Assembly (NCBI GenBank): GCA_913042205.1
Contig: CAJWIY010000001.1
Location: 54,998-118,997, forward strand
Direction of reading: 5' to 3'
Source of the DNA: an uncultured Gammaproteobacteria bacterium
GTDB lineage: Bacteria; Pseudomonadota; Gammaproteobacteria; Pseudomonadales; Litorivicinaceae
DNA: 64,000 nt
A program made the translations under genes and the position numbers. Below, piece by piece: positions 22,997 to 32,835 of this stretch. Position 1 is the first letter of the stretch. Every line of letters starts with the position of its first letter. Under the pieces are notes generated by a model. That model was not told the origin of the DNA. It ran no database searches and saw only the letters and a program-made list of their open reading frames with translations.

Positions 22997-23689
22997 TTAG
23001 GGCGTCCCTGATTTTTTGAAGGCTTTTAGCGTCAATGCAAAAAGCCGCTTTCTGTCATGTTTTTGAAGTTTCACTAGTTGATAGTCTAGTGACGGGGCCA
23101 GCCAAAACTCAAAGGAACGCTCCGACGCTGGATTATCCTCCGTGAGCATGAATTTCTGAGCTTCGATTTTTCCGTAAGGGGTATCCAACATCTCGAGCTC
23201 ACCCGCTGAAATAGTGCGGGCTTTTACATCGTCACCATCAAGCATGTTTATGGTATTCGGTAGGTCTTTTTCGTTCATCAACAGGTACGCTAACTGTAGC
23301 CGAAACCCGAGAGGGTCGAGTGCGTTTATCGGTATGGGTAACTCATTACGCTCGGGCTGGTGTAACCAGGTTAGCATTCCTGTGTTCCAGTTGAACCGGA
23401 AGTGACGTCCCTTAGTACGACCGAGGATATTCTGAGTGTAGCTGTAGTCCAGCGGTCTCCATCCGCTTTCTGGAAAATAAAGCAGGTTGGTTGTTTCGTT
23501 AGCAGAACCAACACTCGCTTTGGCGTCTAAGATAATTTGATAGCGGTTTCCGTTTTTTTTCAGTGTCTCAGTTGCCTCAGCCTTAAGCTTCAGGCCTACG
23601 CTCCAAAGCATGTCATATTTGGCTTCATAGCCTCGTGCGAGGGCAGGCAGACAAACCAAGTAAGTCAGTAAAAACAAAATTTTCAACAT
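22997..23689 (-). CDS. DUF3108 domain-containing exported protein
   Basis: Signal peptide, YEAKYDMLWSVGLKLKAEATETLKK, ...YTQNILGRTKGRHFRFNW. Confidence 0.75.
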   Translation of the reverse strand: MLKILFLLTYLVCLPALARGYEAKYDMLWSVGLKLKAEATETLKKNGNRYQIILDAKASVGSANETTNLLYFPESGWRPLDYSYTQNILGRTKGRHFRFNWNTGMLTWLHQPERNELPIPINALDPLGFRLQLAYLLMNEKDLPNTINMLDGDDVKARTISAGELEMLDTPYGKIEAQKFMLTEDNPASERSFEFWLAPSLDYQLVKLQKHDRKRLFALTLKAFKKSGTP

Positions 23690-24261
23690 TCAATCAACCC
23701 TAAAGAGAGATCGCGGATCACCGAAGGATACAGTGTATGTTCGGCATCGAGGACTCTTGCCTTGAGCGTTTCTTCCGTGTCCTCGCGCATTACGGGAACC
23801 TTAACTTGTCGAATTACGTTACCCGCGTCGACTTCCGAAGTGACCCAGTGCACAGTTGCGCCAGTATAATTGTCGCCGGCTTCCAGAGCACGCTTATGTG
23901 TATTCAAGCCTTTGTATTTAGGCAGCAGCGAGGGGTGTATGTTTATCAGCCGTCTATCGTAATGAGTTACAAAGTCGCCGGTAAGGATACGCATGAAGCC
24001 CACTAATGCGACGACGTCGGGCTCGTAGGTATCGATAACCTGTATCAATGCGTGATCGAAGGCGGATCGGTTAGGGAAGTCCTGGTGCGACAGAACTTTG
24101 GTGGGTATTTTGGCATTACCTGCTCGCTCGAGCCCCAGAGCGGTTTCCGTATTAGAAATCACGGCAACGATTCTTGCGCCCCCAAGCATGTCGTTCGCCT
24201 GCCAATTGATGAGCGCCTGTAAATTCGTTCCTCTGCCCGATATCAGACAAACAACACGCAT
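23683..24261 (-). CDS. purN: phosphoribosylglycinamide formyltransferase
   Basis: VCLISGRGTNLQALI, VALVGFMRILTGDFV, INIHPSLLPKYKGLNTHKRALEAGDNYTGATVHWV. Start at MRVVCL. Confidence 0.96.
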   Translation of the reverse strand: MRVVCLISGRGTNLQALINWQANDMLGGARIVAVISNTETALGLERAGNAKIPTKVLSHQDFPNRSAFDHALIQVIDTYEPDVVALVGFMRILTGDFVTHYDRRLINIHPSLLPKYKGLNTHKRALEAGDNYTGATVHWVTSEVDAGNVIRQVKVPVMREDTEETLKARVLDAEHTLYPSVIRDLSLGLIEC

Positions 24262-25316
24262 TAAGCAAAAGCCCCGGAGAAAACGACTGGTTGCGGTGTG
24301 CGTTGGATTAATTCCCCAATAACGAGAGGATGCTCGCCGGCTGTCGTGAGGACCTGTGAGACGATCGTCACGTGTTCTGGGGGACAGAACAAGATAAACC
24401 CAATACCGCAATTGAAGGTGCGAAGCATTTCTTCTGTTCCAACGTTACCTTCAGCTTTAAGCCACTTAAAAATCGTGGGACGTTTCCATGAGTCGAGATC
24501 AATTGATGCTGTGAGATTACTGTCAAAAGAGCGAGGCAGATTTTCTTGAAACCCACCTCCCGTTACGTGCACTGCGCCAGACACGTGGCCGGTTGCCATT
24601 GCTTGAAGGACCGCCTTAACATAGATCCGGGTGGGCTTCATGACTGCATCAATAAGGAGCTCACCGGACGCGAGTTCTTCGGCGACAGGATTGATACCGG
24701 CGTTTGTAATCACTTTACGAATTAGCGAATAGCCATTGCTGTGTGGTCCAGATGAGGGCAGGCCGATGATCACATCGCCGGCCCTCACGCGACTACCATC
24801 GAGAATATTTGATTCTTCGGCGACGCCGACACAGAAGCCTGCAAGATCGTAATCACCTGTTTGGTACATACCCGGCATTTCAGCGGTTTCACCCCCGGCT
24901 AGTGCACATCCAGCGAGTTCACATCCATTCGCGATTGAGGCTATGACTGCCTCAGCGATATCGACGTCTAGTTGGCCGGTTGCGTAATAATCGAGAAAAA
25001 AAAGAGGTTCAGCGTTGGAAACGATCAAATCGTTTACGCACATCGCGACCAAATCTTCACCAATTTGCTTGTGACGATGATGCTGAATTGCGAGCTTCAA
25101 TTTGGTGCCGACGCCATCGGTTCCTGAGACCAGTACAGGGTTACGATAGCCCTCTGGAATTTTAAAAAACGCTCCGAACCCGCCGAGGGCTCCTAATGAT
25201 TCTCTACGTGCTGTTCTCTTCGCGTGTGGTTTGATGCGTTCGATGAGTGCGTTACCCGCATTGATATCGACACCAGCGTCTCGGTATGTGAGACCTTTCT
25301 GATGATTGTGAGACAT
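24261..25316 (-). CDS. purM: phosphoribosylformylglycinamidine cyclo-ligase
   Basis: LTYRDAGVDINAGNALIERIKP, VSGTDGVGTKLKLA, CVNDLIVSNAEPLFFLDYYATG. The ORF track allows a longer start at 25367. Confidence 0.96.
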   Translation of the reverse strand: MSHNHQKGLTYRDAGVDINAGNALIERIKPHAKRTARRESLGALGGFGAFFKIPEGYRNPVLVSGTDGVGTKLKLAIQHHRHKQIGEDLVAMCVNDLIVSNAEPLFFLDYYATGQLDVDIAEAVIASIANGCELAGCALAGGETAEMPGMYQTGDYDLAGFCVGVAEESNILDGSRVRAGDVIIGLPSSGPHSNGYSLIRKVITNAGINPVAEELASGELLIDAVMKPTRIYVKAVLQAMATGHVSGAVHVTGGGFQENLPRSFDSNLTASIDLDSWKRPTIFKWLKAEGNVGTEEMLRTFNCGIGFILFCPPEHVTIVSQVLTTAGEHPLVIGELIQRTPQPVVFSGAFA

Positions 25317-25392
25317 TGACTTGATGGCTTCCTGCGTGATTGATTCGGGAAGTGTATCATCTGCCAAGATAACAGAACCAATGTGAGGTCCT

Positions 25393-26412
25393 ATGGTTGC
25401 CCGATTTCTAATTGTCGTCGCGTGCTTACTCCCGACCGCGGTGAGCGCGCTCGAGTACCGCGTTGAGGTAGGGGAGCCGTCTCTGTTCGATGTTGAGAAT
25501 TCAATCGAGAACGTAATTATCGGTGCGGCGGAAAAAATGACGGGTGTTCCACAGCCACAGATGATCAGTCATGCTCCTGATCTATTCAGTCTGTCTGAAG
25601 CTCTGGTGAACTCCTATGGTTATGATGACAATGTTTTCATCGTTGATATTGACGTTGACGGCCTGAAAACGAGACTTAAGACAGCTGGTATTGATTTATG
25701 GGAATCCGAACGCCCTGAGTTTCTGATTTGGGCAACAGAAGAGCGAGGACTCGAACGGTTAATGATCGGCCAGGAGCCTAACCGAATAATTGAGCGTCTA
25801 ATGGCCGCAAGTGAGCGATTTGGTGTACCAATGCAAAGGCCATTGATGGATCTTGAAGATACTTTGGCTCTATCTCCCGCCGAGATATGGGGAGAATTTG
25901 CAGGAGCAGTAAACAATGCATCTTCCCGCTATGGCATCGAGCATGTCTTAGTGGTTGGTGATCGACCAGAGCGCCAATCGATGAAATATTGGTTGTTTGA
26001 GTCGAATGGAGAGTATCGTTCGGGAGAGTTATCTGGTGTCGATGCAGATGAGCGCGCGAATGAGCTGGTTGCCGTGGTCATGCAATACGCGAGATCAATT
26101 TCTAATAACGTGGGGAAAAGTCGAGTGGTCTCAGACAGAGTGGCCGGCTCATCGGTTTCACTGCAGCCTCAAATGCAGGACGTCGCCGGGCAATGGACCG
26201 TGCGGGTAGAATATGACGACGTGATTCGATTAATGGAGCTGATCGATCACATTGAGGCGGCCGACTCTGTAACGATTCACGCTACTGAGATACGGGCCAA
26301 TGACGCAACGATTGTTCTGAAAACGGATCTGTCACTTGCCGTGACTGATGATTTGGTCTCAGACTTCACACCTGTTCAATTTATTTCGCCGCTCGTTTAT
26401 TCGCTCAAGTGA
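25393..26412 (+). CDS. DUF2066 domain-containing exported protein
   Basis: Signal peptide, pattern VIIGAAEKMTGVPQ..., position between purM and hda as in other gammaproteobacteria. Confidence 0.7.
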   Translation: MVARFLIVVACLLPTAVSALEYRVEVGEPSLFDVENSIENVIIGAAEKMTGVPQPQMISHAPDLFSLSEALVNSYGYDDNVFIVDIDVDGLKTRLKTAGIDLWESERPEFLIWATEERGLERLMIGQEPNRIIERLMAASERFGVPMQRPLMDLEDTLALSPAEIWGEFAGAVNNASSRYGIEHVLVVGDRPERQSMKYWLFESNGEYRSGELSGVDADERANELVAVVMQYARSISNNVGKSRVVSDRVAGSSVSLQPQMQDVAGQWTVRVEYDDVIRLMELIDHIEAADSVTIHATEIRANDATIVLKTDLSLAVTDDLVSDFTPVQFISPLVYSLK

Positions 26413-27101
26413 TTAAGTCCTTGCCCCTACAAGAAATACTCAAGTTTGAGAAGCCGGCGGGCTACTCCTTTGACTGTTGGATCGAGACTCGCCAGCATCG
26501 CATGATTCTTGATTATGTGCGTGATGCTATGACTGAACAGTCGGCCGAGCTTTGGATATACGGCCCACTGGGTGTGGGCAAAACACATTTCGCTTTATTT
26601 GTCGCCGAGCATTTTGATTGCAGTTACTACGATTGCGGAGATATCGATCCTGCTAAAGCAAGCGAATTACTTGAATGGCTTGATATCGATAAGGGTCTTA
26701 TTCTCGACCGAATTGATTTTTGGCTAAATGATATGGAAGCCGAGTCGGCATTATTTTCTTGGTGGAAGCGAAAGCGCAACGCTTTGGTCTTAGTGTCGGA
26801 ACATTCGCCGCATGTTGACCACCAATTTAATTTGCCAGATTTGCGAAGCCGAGCGCATGCAAGCATGATCCTGCGGTTAGAAGGCCTGAACGACGAGGAG
26901 ATAAATGAATTGTTTCACTGCCATCTGCGTAGTTTACATATTGAATTGTCGTCTGATGTACTGCGATTTTTGGCTCCTCGTCTACCACGAAACCCATCCC
27001 GACTTATGAGTTTGGTCCACTTAATTGATCAAGAAAGCTTGAGAGATCAGCGAAAAATAACGATCCCTTGGTTGAAACAGTTTCTTTCTCCACAGCTGTA
27101 A
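26409..27101 (+). CDS. hda: DnaA-family AAA+ protein (Hda-like regulatory inactivator of DnaA)
   Basis: Walker A GPLGVGKTH, DLRSRAHASMILRLEGLNDEEI, conserved order purN-purM-DUF2066-hda. GTG start. Confidence 0.75.
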   Translation: MIKSLPLQEILKFEKPAGYSFDCWIETRQHRMILDYVRDAMTEQSAELWIYGPLGVGKTHFALFVAEHFDCSYYDCGDIDPAKASELLEWLDIDKGLILDRIDFWLNDMEAESALFSWWKRKRNALVLVSEHSPHVDHQFNLPDLRSRAHASMILRLEGLNDEEINELFHCHLRSLHIELSSDVLRFLAPRLPRNPSRLMSLVHLIDQESLRDQRKITIPWLKQFLSPQL

Positions 27102-27104
27102 ACT

Positions 27105-27122
27105 ACTGACATTATTTTCAGT
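27105..27122. promoter_or_regulatory. candidate LexA/SOS-type box upstream of recA
   Basis: ACTGACATTATTTTCAGT: CTG-N10-CAG spacing with ACTGA/TCAGT inverted arms, about 75 bp upstream of the recA start. Confidence 0.4.
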
Positions 27123-27195
27123 GTTTCCTGCTGACAGCACGTTCGAACATGGTTACTCTTATACGACAGGATAAACACATGAGAAGGGTATTTGA

Positions 27196-28239
27196 ATGGA
27201 TGACAACCGTCGTAAAGCGCTTGATGCAGCGTTAAGTCAGATTGAGCGCCAATTTGGCAAGGGTGCCGTTATGCGCATGGGAGATGCACCACGTGAGGTG
27301 ATCCCTGCCATTTCTACAGGATCCCTGGGGCTCGACATTGCGTTGGGGATCGGTGGTCTTCCAAAAGGACGAATCGTTGAGATTTATGGTCCAGAATCTT
27401 CAGGCAAAACTACGTTGACGTTGCAGACAATTGCGGAGTGCCAAAAAGCTGGTGGCACAGCGGCGTTCATCGATGCTGAGCATGCACTCGATCCCGTATA
27501 TGCTGGCAAATTAGGAGTGAACGTAGATGATTTACTTGTGTCCCAGCCGGATACTGGTGAGCAGGCACTTGAAATCGCCGACATGCTCGTTCGATCTGGG
27601 AGCATTGACATTCTGGTGATTGATTCTGTTGCGGCCTTGACCCCTCGGGCAGAGATTGAGGGCGACATGGGTGATACACATGTCGGACTGCAGGCTCGTC
27701 TCATGAGCCAAGCGCTCCGCAAAATCACAGGTAATATTAAGCGGTCCAACTGCCTGGTGGTCTTCATTAATCAGATACGGATGAAGATAGGAGTTATGTT
27801 TGGAAACCCCGAGACAACCACTGGGGGTAATGCGCTGAAATTTTATAGTTCCGTGCGACTGGATATTCGGCGAATTGGAAGTGTGAAGCAAGGCGATGAA
27901 GTAATTGGGAATGAAACTCGAGTAAAAGTTGTGAAAAACAAGGTATCGCCGCCATTCCGTCAAGCTGAGTTTCAGGTAATGTACGGCCAGGGCATATATC
28001 ACATGGGCGAGCTGCTTGATCTGGGCGTACAGGAAGGCCTGATTGAGAAATCAGGAGCATGGTACTCCTACAATGGACAGCGTATCGGACAGGGGAAAGC
28101 AAACGCTGCCCAGTTCTTTGACGAAAATCGAGCGATGGCCGATGAGATTGAAAAATTGCTCCGTGACCGGTTGCTCGTGGCAGCGGTGAATACAGATGAG
28201 GCCGCGGAAGAGGTCGCAGAGGTTCCGCCCGAGGAGTGA
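27196..28239 (+). CDS. recA: recombinase RecA
   Basis: [55 protein letters not shown]. Confidence 0.99.
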   Translation: MDDNRRKALDAALSQIERQFGKGAVMRMGDAPREVIPAISTGSLGLDIALGIGGLPKGRIVEIYGPESSGKTTLTLQTIAECQKAGGTAAFIDAEHALDPVYAGKLGVNVDDLLVSQPDTGEQALEIADMLVRSGSIDILVIDSVAALTPRAEIEGDMGDTHVGLQARLMSQALRKITGNIKRSNCLVVFINQIRMKIGVMFGNPETTTGGNALKFYSSVRLDIRRIGSVKQGDEVIGNETRVKVVKNKVSPPFRQAEFQVMYGQGIYHMGELLDLGVQEGLIEKSGAWYSYNGQRIGQGKANAAQFFDENRAMADEIEKLLRDRLLVAAVNTDEAAEEVAEVPPEE

Positions 28240-28262
28240 CGACCTAACGCGTTATTGAGTCA

Positions 28263-29033
28263 GTGGCTACTTTTTTAATAGCGGATCCTATCAGCTGGGT
28301 TTTTGCTCTTCTTGGAGTTTTTATCGTTGGCGTTTCGAAGGGTGGCTTTGGCGGCAGTCTTGGCGTTGTAGGTGTCCCCTTTTTAGCAGTAGCGATCCCG
28401 ATTAATCAGGCAGCAGCGGTTATGCTGATTTGTTTAATCATTATGGACATCACAGGGATTTTTGGTTGGAAGGGTTTGTGGTGTTGGGGGCAATTGGCTC
28501 GTCTGCTACCCGCAGCGGGGCTAGGTGTTTGTTTGGGCGCGATGAGTTTTCATGCGCTATCAGAGAACGCGCTTCAGGTAATGATAGGTGTTATTGGTCT
28601 GGGATTTGCGGTCCAGTGGTGGATCAAACATCTGAATATTGTTGACGACTCTCGACGGACAATTCCTGGCGCGTGGCACACACGTTTTTGGAGTGTGGTC
28701 GCTGGATTTACTAGCTTTAGCGTGCACGCAGGGGGACCGCCGCTGCAGGTTGCTTTACTTCCTCAGAGATTGGAGCCCGCTGTATACGCCGCGACAACGG
28801 TGGTCTTTTTTGCATTCGTTAATATCATTAAAGTATTTCCTTACTACTGGTTAGACCAATTTTCTTCAAAAGTGTTATGGACCGCATTCGTCTTAGCACC
28901 GTTATGCCCGCTCGCGGTTCGGCTTGGAATCTTCCTAAATAAAAGGGTTTCGGAACTTTGGTTTTATAGGGTTTGTTATTTCGGTTTGGTCATTTCTAGT
29001 GGTCGATTATTGATAATTGGTATGACCACTTAG
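28263..29033 (+). CDS. TauE/SafE family sulfite exporter / anion permease
   Basis: GVFIVGVSKGGFGGSLGVVGVPFLA, multi-TM with second-half FTSFSVHAGGPPLQVALLPQ. Confidence 0.85.
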   Translation: MATFLIADPISWVFALLGVFIVGVSKGGFGGSLGVVGVPFLAVAIPINQAAAVMLICLIIMDITGIFGWKGLWCWGQLARLLPAAGLGVCLGAMSFHALSENALQVMIGVIGLGFAVQWWIKHLNIVDDSRRTIPGAWHTRFWSVVAGFTSFSVHAGGPPLQVALLPQRLEPAVYAATTVVFFAFVNIIKVFPYYWLDQFSSKVLWTAFVLAPLCPLAVRLGIFLNKRVSELWFYRVCYFGLVISSGRLLIIGMTT

Positions 29034-29117
29034 TCAGGGTTTTAAAGCCGGATTGTGATATCGTTTTATAAACATACTTTCAATTTAACACTAACTAATC
29101 CAAAAAAGGGCGATTGC

Positions 29118-30572
29118 ATGCAAACCCGAGAATTGGTGGCTGCGTTAGCGGCTGTTGTTCCAGCTCAACGAATACTTTTCGAGGAACAAGACATAGCTCC
29201 GTACGAGTGCGATGGTCTGACAATGTATAAGACGAAGCCGCAAGTAGTTGTGTTGCCGGAGACACGAGAAGAGGTCTGTCACGTACTTCGGACTTGTAAG
29301 GACCTAGTGGTTCCCGTCGTGGCGCGTGGTGCCGGAACGGGTCTATCCGGCGGAGCATTGCCGCACGCTGAGGGTGTGCTTCTCGTGATGACGAAATTCA
29401 ATCGGATTCTGGATGTTGATGCTGACGCAAGAACAGCCCGTGTTGAACCAGGCGTCCGAAACCTCGCTATTTCTGAGGCCGTCAGCCACCTGAATTTGTA
29501 TTATGCACCGGACCCGTCGTCCCAGATAGCGTGCTCGATAGGTGGAAATATTGCCGAGAATTCGGGTGGTGTCCACTGCCTCAAATATGGTTTGACCGTC
29601 CACAATGTTTTATCGCTAACCGTCGCCTTGGATGATGGTTCGATCATCACGGTTGGTTCGGATGCATTGGATTCGGCCGGATACGACCTGCTGGCTTTGA
29701 CTATCGGAAGTGAGGGACTATTAGCGGTTGTGTTGGAAATCACGGTCCGGTTGTTGCCCAAACCGGAAGAAATGCGTGTTGTGATGGCTGCTTTTGATGA
29801 CGTGACCAAGGCCGGGGATTCGGTGGGAGGCATCATCGCCGCCGGGATTATCCCAGCGGGTCTTGAGATGATGGACGGGCCCGCGGTTGCGGCGGTTGAG
29901 GATTTTGTGAAGGCTGGATACCCGCTTGATGCAGAAGCGCTTCTTTTATGTGAGGTCGATGGTACCCGGGAAGAGGTGGCGGAAGAGCTATCGCGCGTTG
30001 AGTCGATTCTGAAAGACTCCGGCGCAACCATGCTCCGAGTCGCGACTACTGAAGAAGACCGTCTTCTCTTCTGGAAAGGTCGCAAAAGCGCATTCCCTGC
30101 GGTAGGGCGAATCTCGCCTGATTACTATTGCATGGACGGAACCATCCCAAGGAAACATCTGTCTCTTGTTTTGCGCCGCATGCGGGAAATGTCAGAACGA
30201 TACGGTCTGCGTTGCGCAAATGTATTCCACGCGGGTGATGGTAATCTGCATCCACTGATTCTGTTTGACGCCAACGACCCTGACGAGGTCAAGCGAGCGG
30301 AAGAGTTTGGGGCAGAAATCCTCGAATTATCTGTCGAGGTGGGTGGAACGATTACTGGTGAACACGGAGTCGGTATCGAGAAGATCAATGAAATGTGTGT
30401 ACAGTTTTCGTCTGATGAGTTGACCCAGTTCCACTCGATAAAGGCCGCTTTTGATCCAACGGGTATCCTAAATCCGGGGAAGGCGGTACCGACCCTCCAG
30501 CGTTGTGCCGAGTTTGGAAAAATGCATATCCATCATGGTCGGATGCCTCACCCCGAGTTGGAACGTTTCTGA
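29118..30572 (+). CDS. glcD: glycolate oxidase subunit GlcD
   Basis: VVARGAGTGLSGGALP, NIAENSGGVHCLKYGLTVHNV, VFHAGDGNLHPLILFD, GTITGEHGVGIEK. Start at MQTREL. Confidence 0.94.
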   Translation: MQTRELVAALAAVVPAQRILFEEQDIAPYECDGLTMYKTKPQVVVLPETREEVCHVLRTCKDLVVPVVARGAGTGLSGGALPHAEGVLLVMTKFNRILDVDADARTARVEPGVRNLAISEAVSHLNLYYAPDPSSQIACSIGGNIAENSGGVHCLKYGLTVHNVLSLTVALDDGSIITVGSDALDSAGYDLLALTIGSEGLLAVVLEITVRLLPKPEEMRVVMAAFDDVTKAGDSVGGIIAAGIIPAGLEMMDGPAVAAVEDFVKAGYPLDAEALLLCEVDGTREEVAEELSRVESILKDSGATMLRVATTEEDRLLFWKGRKSAFPAVGRISPDYYCMDGTIPRKHLSLVLRRMREMSERYGLRCANVFHAGDGNLHPLILFDANDPDEVKRAEEFGAEILELSVEVGGTITGEHGVGIEKINEMCVQFSSDELTQFHSIKAAFDPTGILNPGKAVPTLQRCAEFGKMHIHHGRMPHPELERF

Positions 30573-31621
30573 TGTCCCAGCTTGTTGAGGACCTGTGTAG
30601 GCGGCTGGCAGCAAAAGAACGGGTAGCCGTGGTCGGCGGAAATACCAAATCGTTCCTCGGTGGACAGCTACTTGATGAGCCAGTTTCGATGCTGGAGCAC
30701 TCTGGCATCGTGAACTATGAGCCGACTGAGCTGGTTTTGACTGCAAAGAGTGGAACATCCTTGAGAGATATCGAGTCCTGTCTAAAAGATGCGCGACAAA
30801 TGCTACCCTTTGAGCCTCCTCAATTTGGCGCAGAAACCACGATAGGGGGCGTGATGGCGTCCGGATTGTCTGGGCCCCGTCGCATTCACCTCGGTAGCGC
30901 CCGTGACTGCGTTCTCGGTGTGCGGTTGATTAATGGGTTGGGGCAGCACCTCAAGTTCGGGGGCGAGGTCATGAAGAATGTGGCGGGCTATGATCTGTCA
31001 CGCCTATCAGTGGGCGCGTATGGGACATTGGGTGTCTTGACCGAAGTGTCAGTAAAGGTCTTGCCGATCCCTGACAAAGAGCGGACACAGGTTGTTGAGT
31101 GTTCACAGGCCGAGGCCATGGAGACACTGACTCGTTTTGGTAGTAGGCCGTATCCTATATCGGCAGCAGCCTGGGTCGAGGGGGCGTTATCTATTCGTCT
31201 GTCGGGAGCCGGAAGTGGTGTCGACTCGGCCGCCGCATCGATTGGAGGCGAAACCCGTGCGGATACTGACCAGTTTTGGGACAGTTTACGTGACCTGAAT
31301 CATGTGCAGTTCGATCAAGAGAATAAGTGGCTATGGCGGGTATCGGTCGCTCCGACCACGCCAAGTGACGCGATAGATTCCTTCGGCTTCGATTGGGGCG
31401 GTGGGCTGCGTTGGGTAAAAACCGATCCGGAGGATTTTTCCTTGTTCCAGCTGGCTGAGAGTCTTGGTGGTCACGCTACTTGCTTTGCACGTGAGAGGAA
31501 GTCGGGTACAGGAATGCAACCACTCGAGCCGGGTATCCTCCGTTTGAACCAACGAGTCAAAGAAGCGATGGATCCTTTCGGACTAATCAACCGTGGTCGA
31601 TTATTGGAGGGTTACCACTGA
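30572..31621 (+). CDS. glcE: glycolate oxidase subunit GlcE
   Basis: FAD-binding: LTAKSGTSLRDIESCL, TIGGVMASGLSGPRR, GGEVMKNVAGYDLSRL. ORF track start is upstream within glcD. Confidence 0.92.
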   Translation: MSQLVEDLCRRLAAKERVAVVGGNTKSFLGGQLLDEPVSMLEHSGIVNYEPTELVLTAKSGTSLRDIESCLKDARQMLPFEPPQFGAETTIGGVMASGLSGPRRIHLGSARDCVLGVRLINGLGQHLKFGGEVMKNVAGYDLSRLSVGAYGTLGVLTEVSVKVLPIPDKERTQVVECSQAEAMETLTRFGSRPYPISAAAWVEGALSIRLSGAGSGVDSAAASIGGETRADTDQFWDSLRDLNHVQFDQENKWLWRVSVAPTTPSDAIDSFGFDWGGGLRWVKTDPEDFSLFQLAESLGGHATCFARERKSGTGMQPLEPGILRLNQRVKEAMDPFGLINRGRLLEGYH

Positions 31622-32835
31622 TGCAGACCAATATTATCGAGCGCTACGCCGGTACAGATTACGCACGTGAGGCGGAAACAATTTTGAGGAAGTGTGTCCA
31701 TTGTGGATTCTGCACGGCAACCTGTCCGACATATCAGTTGCTCGGAGATGAACTCGATGGGCCTCGTGGCCGAATCTATCAAATCAAAGAGATTCTTGAG
31801 GGAGCAACTCCTACCGCATCGGTGCAGACACACCTTGATCGTTGTCTGACATGTCGTTCATGTGAGACCACTTGCCCTTCCGGAGTCGATTACGGTCGAC
31901 TCGCCGATATTGGTCGTAAAATCGTTGAAGATGAGGTAGGCCGTTCGTGGATCGAAAGACTGATCCGTAAGACTTTGATATATGTCATCCCGAATCGACT
32001 TTTGTTCTCAACCCTACTGCGCGTGGGCCAGCTATTCCGCCCTATCCTGCCGGGCATTGTAAAACGTAAGATCCCCCAGAAGTCGGCCCAAGGTATTTGG
32101 CCCTCGACCACACATTCGCGCACGATGCTGATCTTGGAGGCGTGCGCGCAGCCGTCCGCGACCCCAAACGTCAATGCAGCAACTGCTCGTGTCCTTGACC
32201 GCTTGGGCATCCAGTTAATCTCGGCAAGCGAGGCAGGGTGCTGTGGCGCCGTGGCCCACCACTTGAGCGACCATAATCGAAGCCTAGACGCAATAAAGAA
32301 AAACATTGATGCCTGGTGGCCTTTTGTAGAGCAGGGTGTTGAGGCGATCGTAATCACTGCATCTGGTTGTGGCGTCATGGTAAAAGACTACGCCCATTTA
32401 TTGGCTGGAGACGCTCTGTACGCCGACAAGGCGGCGCGTGTTTCAGCGCTCGCTAGAGATATCTCTGAGGTATTGTCGACCGAGGACCTTCGGGGGCTAA
32501 AGGTTCGGCAAGCCAAACACGTAGCTTTCCACTCGCCTTGCACGCTCCAGCATGGTCAAAAGCTCAACGGTCTCACCGAGGATGTCTTGCGCGGGCTGGG
32601 GTTTGAACTTAAGCCTGTTGTGGATTCGCACTTATGTTGCGGATCTGCGGGGACTTACTCGATATTGCAGCCCGATCTAAGTCGCCGGCTTCTCAAGAAT
32701 AAGATCAAATCACTCGAGGCCACCGGAGCGCCTACTATTGCCACTGCCAACGTGGGATGCCAGCTTCATCTGTCCACCGGGACTGATAACCCGGTTAAAC
32801 ATTGGATCGAGTTGGTCGACGAAGCTACCGAGTGA
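31621..32835 (+). CDS. glcF: glycolate oxidase iron-sulfur subunit GlcF
   Basis: CVHCGFCTATCPTYQLLGDELDGPRGRIYQIKEI, CLTCRSCETTCPSGVDYGRL, CCG motifs. Confidence 0.95.
   Translation: MQTNIIERYAGTDYAREAETILRKCVHCGFCTATCPTYQLLGDELDGPRGRIYQIKEILEGATPTASVQTHLDRCLTCRSCETTCPSGVDYGRLADIGRKIVEDEVGRSWIERLIRKTLIYVIPNRLLFSTLLRVGQLFRPILPGIVKRKIPQKSAQGIWPSTTHSRTMLILEACAQPSATPNVNAATARVLDRLGIQLISASEAGCCGAVAHHLSDHNRSLDAIKKNIDAWWPFVEQGVEAIVITASGCGVMVKDYAHLLAGDALYADKAARVSALARDISEVLSTEDLRGLKVRQAKHVAFHSPCTLQHGQKLNGLTEDVLRGLGFELKPVVDSHLCCGSAGTYSILQPDLSRRLLKNKIKSLEATGAPTIATANVGCQLHLSTGTDNPVKHWIELVDEATE

Noticed and set aside
29501-30085. 194-aa minus-strand ORF antisense to glcD
   Set aside because: Ser/Thr/Ala-rich shadow ORF opposite a strongly supported gene.
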